Assembly (NCBI RefSeq): GCF_002287375.1
Contig: NZ_NPOA01000008.1
Coordinates: forward strand, 62,001-126,000
DNA: 64,000 nt
Direction: 5' to 3'
From: Virgibacillus profundi
GTDB taxonomy: Bacteria; Bacillota; Bacilli; Bacillales; Amphibacillaceae
Numbering within the stretch: the first letter of the stretch is position 1; each line of letters starts with the position of its first letter. A program made the translations under genes and the position numbers. Shown here piece after piece: positions 51,501-57,901 of the stretch. The notes beneath the pieces are model-generated. The model saw only the letters and a program-made list of their open reading frames with translations, searched no databases and had not been told where the DNA came from.

Positions 51501-52263
51501 TATCAATGGTATCTGCATATTGATAAGGCCCATCACTTTCCTTCGTTAACTCCTGCGCAAGGGTCATTTCCTGTTCGATCGCTTCAAATTGACTTTCTAC
51601 TTCTCTTTTTATGATAGATAGCCAATCCAACTGTGATTCCTGCCAGTCTTCGGGCACATTGTATGTCTCAGCCAGCTGATCAAGCCAGTGATCGGGCCAT
51701 GGATTTTGCATGGCGAATGTATAAAGTTTAAGCACAAGATCCTCGACTTCCACATCACTTCGATCACTGGAAAATCGATCGACAACTGCGAAGAATCTCT
51801 CCTGCGCTTCTCCTTCCGTCCCATACCATTCCTCAAATAAATCATCAATTACCTCTTGCTTGATCAGATCTGCTTCCATATCATTGGCAATTCGAAAAGA
51901 TGGATCAATATCCAGCAAATAGGCATATTGTTTAACTACATCCAGACAAAAGGAATGCAGTGTGGATATAGAAGCTCTCTGCAGTAAAGAGAGCTGTTTT
52001 TTCAAGTGAATGGAAGCAGGGTCCTCTGCAAGTGCTTTTTCAAGTGCCAAGCCTACCCGGTTTCGCATTTCCTGTGCAGCTGCATTCGTAAATGTAACGA
52101 CAAGTAATGAATCAATATCAACAGGATTATCTTTTTTCAGCAGCTTTTGAATAATCCGTTCAACTAGTACAGCTGTTTTTCCTGAACCTGCTGCTGCTGC
52201 AACAAGCACATCACTGCCATCGGTATAAATTGCTTCCTCTTGTTCCCTCGTCCAATTAACCAT
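48532..52263 (-). CDS. addA: ATP-dependent helicase/nuclease subunit A
   Basis: A 1243-residue UvrD-type helicase-nuclease. Motif I is VLVAAAAGSGKTAVLVERI (residues 19-37), the Walker B-like motif is ELLVDEYQDTN, motif VI lies in LYVALTRAKEKLVMV and the C-terminal RecB-type nuclease has WIILDYKTDAIN. With AddB it resects double-strand breaks until a Chi-like site. The start overlaps the addB stop by eight bases. In B. subtilis sbcD and sbcC follow; here a terminator and non-coding element follow instead. Confidence 0.97.
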   Translation of the reverse strand: MVNWTREQEEAIYTDGSDVLVAAAAGSGKTAVLVERIIQKLLKKDNPVDIDSLLVVTFTNAAAQEMRNRVGLALEKALAEDPASIHLKKQLSLLQRASISTLHSFCLDVVKQYAYLLDIDPSFRIANDMEADLIKQEVIDDLFEEWYGTEGEAQERFFAVVDRFSSDRSDVEVEDLVLKLYTFAMQNPWPDHWLDQLAETYNVPEDWQESQLDWLSIIKREVESQFEAIEQEMTLAQELTKESDGPYQYADTIDTDFLMLREALAHLHSWDDLQTYLSGSAFVRLSGKKADCDETKKDKVKALRESYKKRWEGMKKDWFSRNLTSHVDDMRELAPVIKQLTELVKQFKARFTEQKREKAIVDFSDLEHYCLKLLVDETSTMDQPIPSKVANQFKKQFSELLVDEYQDTNLVQETILTLISDQAGSGNMFMVGDVKQSIYRFRHAEPSLFIQKYKHFASEENTAKRIDLASNFRSREHVLTGANYIFRQILDEELGEINYDENAELIYGNKMYDDLPYTTPYPELLIIDREAPEEKEDATTEEENYQDLEKAQLEARAYAKKIKTWIGRKDVSPLKVVDKATQTQRDLQYRDVVILMRSMTWAPTIVDELKKQGIPVYAELSTGYFEAIEVKIMISLLKVIDNPRQDIPLASVLRSPIVGLNEDDLASVRLAGKNESFYDAMKLFKKQNTNNAANQIANFLELLEQFRLASRQGALSELIWDIYRETGYYDFVGGMPGGRQRQANLRALYDRARGYETTSFRGLFRFLRFIERMEERGDDLGSARALSEQEDVVRIMTIHKSKGLEFPAVILGAMDKQFNLQDLKQKYLLHKDLGFASKYIDPVKRISYPTLFYHAIGQEKLRELLAEEMRVLYVALTRAKEKLVMVGNVPSFDKKQQKWQKMIDHSQWVLPAHFRMESKTYLDWVGPALIRHQENNVLRTEELTDAVLNEIRIDPSKWSVSIIHGSEYANLDESTAEADMALKSNIVNWNQVEVQDELLEKEVNDRLSYQYPFEQAAKSRAKQTVTEIKRQREIQDEYSSDQLIPAYQAPIVKRPNFMQKEKTITAAEKGTAMHTVMQHLPMNRPLNNAEVAEHLEAMIDKEVITREEAEIIDRNAIEQFFKTDIAAYMMEEVSSLNREVPFSLSLPASEVYASWTGDTDESVLIQGVIDCIIPKDDGWIILDYKTDAINEDVTDEVKEKMIKRYKTQMELYRYAIETIWKQPVKETYLYFFTKQLIVEVPSE

Positions 52264-55200
52264 TATATCCCTCCTCTTTTCGGAGTCTCTCTAAAATATC
52301 ATCATCTTTTAAATCGGTAAGTTTCCGGTAATTATTTTCTTCCAATATCGGCTCAAATTGACATACAGAACGAAATGAACAGAATGTACAAGCAACATTT
52401 TGCTTATGCTGGAATGGGTTGAGATGCACCCCTCCTGCTGTCATATCTACACCAGCCTGCATCATCAGCTGATGAATATGTTGCTGCAGACTTGTAAATG
52501 TTTCATTATCAGCTATTTTTGAGTAGTTGTAAAATCCACCGTTCTTTTTAACACCTGCAGGTACGATCTGGCTTGAACCTGAAGCGAGTGATGTATCCAT
52601 TAGCTTAACAATCTCTTCATCTGATAAAAGCAGTCCTTGCATTTTATACTTTTTGAAAATTTCATTCTCAATAGCTTCATCATTCATTTTATTTTTACCA
52701 GAAATCATTGGATTGTGCACATGGAAATAAAGGACGCCGGCTGGTGTTGCTTTCTTGCCAAGCCATTGCTCGGAATGGGATAAAACAACATCCAGATATG
52801 TGAGCATTTGCAATGCCAATCCGTAATAAACCTCAATGAGATTCAAACCTTTGGCACTTGATTTATAATCTATAATTCTTAAGAATAATGACTCTTCATT
52901 CAATGCTTTATCAACACGGTCTATTCTTCCTCTAAGCATTAGCTCAAACCCATTTGGCAATGGCAGCGTCAAAGGTGGAAGTGTTTCTTTTTCTCCAAAT
53001 CCAAGCTCCAGACCAACTGGTGTAAAGTTACTTTGCCGTGCTTGTTCACTTAACACAAATGCAGCTCGTGCTATTACCTCCTGAAGCTTCTGCTGAATAT
53101 ATTTATAACGATTTGAGCTGTGCAATATTTGATGCTGCAGGATAGGAGCTAAGTTGACCACAGCTTTTTCAGCATAGGCATCTGTATCTTTTTTATTTAA
53201 TTGCGCAAAATCTTTACCATCTGCCTGAATCCACTCTGTAATTGTTTTTAAAGCTTCATGGAAAAGCTGTCCAATATCAGGTGCATCCAATTTATAGGTT
53301 TTTCGTTCATCAAGCCCTAAGCTGTATTTCGCAAAATGCTGATAGGAGCATCGATAATAGGACTCGAGTCTGGAGACACTTGCTTTCACTTGTTTTGGAT
53401 ACAGTTTTTCAACCGTTTCCTGCGACAGATCGATTGGATTATTTTGGTAATACAAACTTTGCAAAATCGTATAGGTTGTACTATATTTCGGCTGATTTTC
53501 CATATACCAATTTAACACATGCCACCAGACAGGTTTAATGGGATATCCTTTTCGATTCCTTGCCAGCTGTGCGGTTAAAGCCGATCTTGTTTTTACAGGT
53601 GTTGTAATGAAACGATCAGCCTCCACCAGTTCATCCGGATCCTGCAATAAAATGTGATCACAGCAAACCGGGAATAAATCTTCTATTCGTTTAATCATCT
53701 GTGATGGCATCTTCGCCTTTCCCTCTTCATCACTTAATGGATAGCTTATCCAGAGACGATCCTTTGCCGCAGTAAAAGCGATATACATATAAAACCAGTC
53801 ATCAAGCAGCTGCCTTTTGCTGCTTTCTGCTAACTGGAGGCCATGACCTGCCAATAATTCTCTTTCCTGTTCATTAATCATACCTTCTGCAGGTGGCTTC
53901 ATTGGCCAGACCCCTTCATTAACTCCAAGCAGAAAAGCACTTTTAATTCCACTGATTCTTGAACGATCAATCGTACCAACAATGACGTGATCCATACTTG
54001 GTGGCACATGGGCAAATTTTAATGTCTCGAAACCAGCGTCAAGGGCGGAACGAAATGTTGTCAGGGTCATTTTATCATCCCCGGCCATTTCCACCATTTC
54101 ATCAAATAACTGGATTACCGCATTCCATACCTGTTCCTGCTCCCGACCTTTTTCTATTTCTCCAAGCTCATCATACACTTCCCGCGTTTGTTCCAGACTT
54201 TTTGGTACACCTATATTTTCCAGCAGCATATATGTGATTTCACATAGTTCCCGGACAGTAGCAGCATCTCTTATCTGCTCATCAAAAGATTGTAATGCCC
54301 GCACTACCTGTTTTCTATAGCGATTAATTCGCTTTTGTGTTTCTCTCTCAAAATCAGTTTGGGTTGCCTTGTCAAAACCCCGGAATCGCTGAAATATCCA
54401 TTCCTGATCGGACGTCCACCGTTTTCTTGAACGAACTCCGTATTCAAGTACATAATTTTCCAATTCATCAATTGCATCATTGGTTAAGGGAAATTCAGGA
54501 TCTGATTCAGGAATAAACCCTGTTTTTAACACACGGAAAATAGCATCATAGCGCCAGTTTCCTTCTACAATATCCAGAACAGAACGAATAAACTCGATCA
54601 ATGAATGGTTGAGCATTGTCCGTTTTTCATCAATAAATACAGGAATATCATAATCATTGAAAATTGTATCAATCAGATCATGATAGGTCTCTGTCTGCCT
54701 GATAAAAACAGCCATATCCTGATACCGGTAATCCTCTTCCCGGACGAGACGGATAATTTCCTGTGCCGCACCTTCCACTTCCGCACGTGGATGAACGGCC
54801 TCGGCAATTTGTATCGGTACCTCACCCTCGTAATTTGAAGCTGGCCTCACATCAAAGTTTTGTTCCAAGTGTGCAAAATAAGATCGATCTTTAAATCTTC
54901 CATTAGCGGGATCTAAAACCACTGTTTCATTTATAGCTATTTGGTTTTCATAAGCAATTTGCTTTAGAGTATGATAGGTTTCAATCGTTTGATGGAATAG
55001 ATCCAGCTCCGAAACATTGTCATCAGGATTATCGACTGTTAATGTGATGGTTACACATTTGCATTTCTTCATCAATGCTTCCACTACAACAAGTTCCTGT
55101 GGGGTAAACCGATGGAAACCATCAAAGTAAATTTCCGCATCATCAAGCAATGTGGATTCATTAATTTTATTTGCCAGCAACTGTAGTTGATCTTCACTAT

Positions 55201-55750
55201 CAATATACTTATCCTGTAAAGCATGGATTAGTTTTTCATAAACATAAAACAGATCATCCAACTTCGCAGCCAATGCCTCTTCGCCAGGTTCTTTATGTAC
55301 ATAGTCATTTATTTGATCTATTTGCATCTGGAGTACTTCCGGAGTGATCTGATACCGTTTAAACTCTGTAATCATCCCCTCCAACTGGTTCAGAAATCCC
55401 TGCTTCTCCATTGCTTTTTGAAAAACACGCCATTCTCCATGTTTTTCATCAATTATTTTTCGAAGCATCATCTGAATTCCAACCGAACTAATAAATTGTC
55501 TCGTGCTTCCACCTGTCTCTTGCAGCACACGCCAGGCAAGACGTGAAAAACTAACGACCTGGCCCCGAATACTCCCATTTATATCTTCATCACTAAATAA
55601 TGCATGTTCCTGCTGAAACGTCATTTGGTCCGGAACAATATAAAATATCGGCGGACCCAGTGGGTTTTCTACCAATTTTTCTTTTATTTCATCAAGTGAT
55701 CTGCCACTTTTCCCTGTTCCTGCTCTTCCCAATAAAAACCGGAGCCCCAT
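52256..55750 (-). CDS. addB: ATP-dependent helicase/nuclease subunit B
   Basis: A 1164-residue AddB. N-terminal Walker A is GLRFLLGRAGTGKSGRSLD; the C-terminal nuclease has LRIIDYKSSAKG. Four Cys for the iron-sulfur cluster are visible: one in YYRCSYQHF and three in CTFCSFRSVCQF near the C-terminus. It scans for the Chi-like signal and cuts the other strand. ATG 55750 follows GGAGGTT; six codons upstream are in frame but lack a ribosome site. Confidence 0.97.
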   Translation of the reverse strand: MGLRFLLGRAGTGKSGRSLDEIKEKLVENPLGPPIFYIVPDQMTFQQEHALFSDEDINGSIRGQVVSFSRLAWRVLQETGGSTRQFISSVGIQMMLRKIIDEKHGEWRVFQKAMEKQGFLNQLEGMITEFKRYQITPEVLQMQIDQINDYVHKEPGEEALAAKLDDLFYVYEKLIHALQDKYIDSEDQLQLLANKINESTLLDDAEIYFDGFHRFTPQELVVVEALMKKCKCVTITLTVDNPDDNVSELDLFHQTIETYHTLKQIAYENQIAINETVVLDPANGRFKDRSYFAHLEQNFDVRPASNYEGEVPIQIAEAVHPRAEVEGAAQEIIRLVREEDYRYQDMAVFIRQTETYHDLIDTIFNDYDIPVFIDEKRTMLNHSLIEFIRSVLDIVEGNWRYDAIFRVLKTGFIPESDPEFPLTNDAIDELENYVLEYGVRSRKRWTSDQEWIFQRFRGFDKATQTDFERETQKRINRYRKQVVRALQSFDEQIRDAATVRELCEITYMLLENIGVPKSLEQTREVYDELGEIEKGREQEQVWNAVIQLFDEMVEMAGDDKMTLTTFRSALDAGFETLKFAHVPPSMDHVIVGTIDRSRISGIKSAFLLGVNEGVWPMKPPAEGMINEQERELLAGHGLQLAESSKRQLLDDWFYMYIAFTAAKDRLWISYPLSDEEGKAKMPSQMIKRIEDLFPVCCDHILLQDPDELVEADRFITTPVKTRSALTAQLARNRKGYPIKPVWWHVLNWYMENQPKYSTTYTILQSLYYQNNPIDLSQETVEKLYPKQVKASVSRLESYYRCSYQHFAKYSLGLDERKTYKLDAPDIGQLFHEALKTITEWIQADGKDFAQLNKKDTDAYAEKAVVNLAPILQHQILHSSNRYKYIQQKLQEVIARAAFVLSEQARQSNFTPVGLELGFGEKETLPPLTLPLPNGFELMLRGRIDRVDKALNEESLFLRIIDYKSSAKGLNLIEVYYGLALQMLTYLDVVLSHSEQWLGKKATPAGVLYFHVHNPMISGKNKMNDEAIENEIFKKYKMQGLLLSDEEIVKLMDTSLASGSSQIVPAGVKKNGGFYNYSKIADNETFTSLQQHIHQLMMQAGVDMTAGGVHLNPFQHKQNVACTFCSFRSVCQFEPILEENNYRKLTDLKDDDILERLRKEEGYNG

Positions 55751-55938
55751 TGTCCAACCTCCATTCATGTCTTTGCAAAAAAATAAAGCTTTTATCTCTT
55801 TATTTTACCAGAGATAAGCTAAATGTATATTAATTAGCATTATTTAATACCCTGTAAATAGCATTGTATCAAGGGTTAAGGCATTTTATGGATTTTCACT
55901 GCTTTGTAGAATAATGTATTTAAACCTCACTATTTGTC

Positions 55939-55954
55939 GGGGGGTATTGGGGGG
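55939..55954 (+). other. Twin G6 tracts in an AT-rich intergenic region
   Basis: GGGGGGTATTGGGGGG: two runs of six G, ten bases apart start to start, inside TTTGTC...ACTTTTT. It lies 66 bases before the start of the hypothetical gene at 56021. An operator or a G-rich structural motif is possible; I cannot assign it. Confidence 0.4.
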
Positions 55955-56020
55955 ACTTTTTAAATTAAAATCGTGGACAAGACGCTGCTTAAAATCAATT
56001 ACAAAAAGGAGAAATGCAAA

Positions 56021-56305
56021 ATGACAAAGACAAACGAATTGCAAGGATATATTTTAATTGTAGATGAGGATATTTATTTATTCCACGATAATGGAAAGAT
56101 CAAGCTGCTTCATGAGGATGGTATAGCAGTTAATTATGAATTTAGTAAACCAAGTAAACTAGGAACAAAGGTTGTGCCGATGAGTTATGAAAATATTTTA
56201 AAAAACAAAGGTAAATTAATTGGATCCTATGCTCGGGTTACCCCAAGTATAAAACATGCAGCTGAAACGATTGAAGCTTATCAAAAAGGATTCGATTCTT
56301 TATAA
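56021..56305 (+). CDS. Hypothetical protein, 94 aa
   Basis: A soluble 94-residue protein (ELQGYILIVDEDIYLFHDNG, KIKLLHEDGIAVNYEFSKPS, NILKNKGKLIGSYARVTPSI). The N-terminal half looks beta-rich, the C-terminal third helical (KHAAETIEAYQKGF). ATG 56021 follows AAGGAG; the longer frame has no ribosome site. It lies between addB and the prophage-like block, so it may belong to either. No family recognised. Confidence 0.6.
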   Translation: MTKTNELQGYILIVDEDIYLFHDNGKIKLLHEDGIAVNYEFSKPSKLGTKVVPMSYENILKNKGKLIGSYARVTPSIKHAAETIEAYQKGFDSL

Positions 56306-56340
56306 AAAGTTAAAAGTTTATGTAAAGTACGCCAAAAACA

Positions 56341-56398
56341 AGCATACTTCTAAAACGCATTTCAAGCCTTGTACAAGCGTTTTGCGTATTTAGCATAC
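56341..56398. other. Nested dyad flanked by direct repeats at the prophage edge
   Basis: Direct repeats AGCATAC (56341-56347 and 56392-56398) enclose AAAACGC / GCGTTTT arms (56352-56358, 56377-56383) around the palindrome CTTGTACAAG (56368-56377). The arrangement resembles recombinase att or arm sites and lies between the host-like gene and the phage block. No second copy can be checked here. Confidence 0.35.
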
Positions 56399-56409
56399 AA
56401 ACACATTAA

Positions 56410-56438
56410 GAAACCCTCGAATAGTGAGGGTTTCTTTT
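56410..56438. terminator. Terminator at the prophage edge
   Basis: GAAACCCTC / GAGGGTTTC stem followed by TTTT on the plus strand. It can end transcripts of the 56021 gene. Confidence 0.8.
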
Positions 56439-56565
56439 GTTCTTGAAGCGTTTCCTAATGCATTTCCAATTCTATTACCTGGTTAGAAATTCACCTGGTA
56501 ACTTGTACTTTATTGTATTGAGTGGATCCCCTGCAGGATTTTGTGTTTCCTGTTTAGCGTAACAT

Positions 56566-57141
56566 TTATGTTTTTAATACTGTTAGGGTTTCACACTCAG
56601 TGCTTACAAAGTCGTCAACTTTTGCTACACTTACGTTTACGGACTGCAACATGTCAGTTAGGCTCTGTACTGTGTATTCTGATAAATTCTGAAATTGTTC
56701 TGCCAATATAGGTTCCGCAGGCTCATTTGAATACATAACCGACCAGTTTGCCTGTTGTTCCCCTGGTATCGTTACGTGCGGCGCAAACTTATCGTCATGC
56801 ATCAACTCAATCATACTTATCTTACCATTCTCACCTACACCTACTATATGCGCTCGTAATTGTAAGGCTGGTTTGAACAGTAACCTACTTTGTAAAAACT
56901 TACGTATTAACTTCGCTATACCCTGTGCATTAGCATGAGCGTTTGCAGATTGATTTATGTGTTCCTCTAAGATTACCATTTCGGACAAGTCACCTGTTAG
57001 TCCATATACTACCTTTTTGTTATGCTTATATATCTTTTTAACACCACCCATTTTCTGGCAGGTATTATTCGCATTGACCGCCCGCAGGTCACCACTGATT
57101 ACCGCTACGTGATTCATTACTACTGACATAACCAGTGACAT
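56566..57141 (-). CDS. HslV/ClpQ-like Ntn-hydrolase-fold protein in the prophage block
   Basis: A 191-residue protein that aligns by eye with HslV along its N-terminal half: M-S-L-V-M-S-V-x-M-N-H-V-A-V-I-S-G-D with HslV M-T-T-I-V-S-V-x-x-N-G-H-V-V-I-A-G-D, then GGVKKIYKHNKKVVYGLTGD with the HslV G-x-VKKV...K-V-I-A-G-F-A-G. After Met removal Ser2 would be N-terminal, as in B. subtilis ClpQ where Ser replaces Thr. No HslU partner is nearby. ATG 57141 overlaps the upstream stop (TGATG). Role in the phage is unknown. Confidence 0.6.
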   Translation of the reverse strand: MSLVMSVVMNHVAVISGDLRAVNANNTCQKMGGVKKIYKHNKKVVYGLTGDLSEMVILEEHINQSANAHANAQGIAKLIRKFLQSRLLFKPALQLRAHIVGVGENGKISMIELMHDDKFAPHVTIPGEQQANWSVMYSNEPAEPILAEQFQNLSEYTVQSLTDMLQSVNVSVAKVDDFVSTECETLTVLKT

Positions 57142-57884
57142 CAATAATTACCTCCTATATGTGATCTAATAAATAAACGTGTTATTAACTGTGCTTCAAT
57201 TCGTCCTCTTTCATTTGGTAGCAATGTTACTTCATGTTTTCCTCTGGTGATTTTTCCATTCGAATCTTTTTCAATGTAATCAATCAAATTAATCCTATCG
57301 CCATTTGTCCCTGAGAAATTAACTAAATTCCCGTCTACTCTGATTTCTACATCCGTTGGTTTGTCTTCTAATAAAAAGATCCCATGAATTATTTCGTGCA
57401 CGTGATTAGGTAGTTCAATTTCATGCGTATGGTTTGGGAGATCAATGTCGTGTGTATGTGCTGGTATAGAGACAGAGTGCACATGATTAGGCACATTAAA
57501 CGAATGGCTATGTGCTGGGACACTAACACTATGCGCATGATCAAACCTTCCGTCACCCGATATGTTGACAAGGTGGGTATGTTCTGACTGAGAATCACTG
57601 GAAGGTCCAGAAGATATTTGAAGCACTTCTTTAGGGAATATCTTCGTTGTACTTGTGACTGTCGTGCTACCCCCACTTTCCGTTGATTTACTGGTACCCC
57701 CACCGCTGCTTGATGTTTGGGTAGAAGCTCCACCGCTACTTGTACTTTTTACAGTTCCACCACCACCGCCTGTAGATTTTACAATTGACCCCCCACCTGC
57801 AGTAGCTTTGGAATACCCACGAAACTTTCGCATCCTTTTCTTAATAGCCAATTCTTCTTCAATAGTTAACAATGTTGCTCCCAT
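57141..57884 (-). CDS. Phage tail fibre-like protein with HxH repeats
   Basis: A 247-residue protein in three parts: a basic start (EEELAIKKRMRKFRGY), a Gly/Ser/Thr low-complexity region (about 28-85), and eight H-x-H motifs about 8 residues apart (HAHSVSVPAHSHSFNVPNHV, HTHDIDLPNHTHEIELPNHV), then a C-terminal domain ending FIRSHIGGNY. H-x-H repeats in trimeric phage fibres bind iron along the shaft (T4 gp37 tip is the known case). ATG after AAAGGAAG. It follows the tape measure gene. Confidence 0.75.
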   Translation of the reverse strand: MGATLLTIEEELAIKKRMRKFRGYSKATAGGGSIVKSTGGGGGTVKSTSSGGASTQTSSSGGGTSKSTESGGSTTVTSTTKIFPKEVLQISSGPSSDSQSEHTHLVNISGDGRFDHAHSVSVPAHSHSFNVPNHVHSVSIPAHTHDIDLPNHTHEIELPNHVHEIIHGIFLLEDKPTDVEIRVDGNLVNFSGTNGDRINLIDYIEKDSNGKITRGKHEVTLLPNERGRIEAQLITRLFIRSHIGGNY

Positions 57885-57901
57885 TTATAAACTTCCTTTC
57901 T

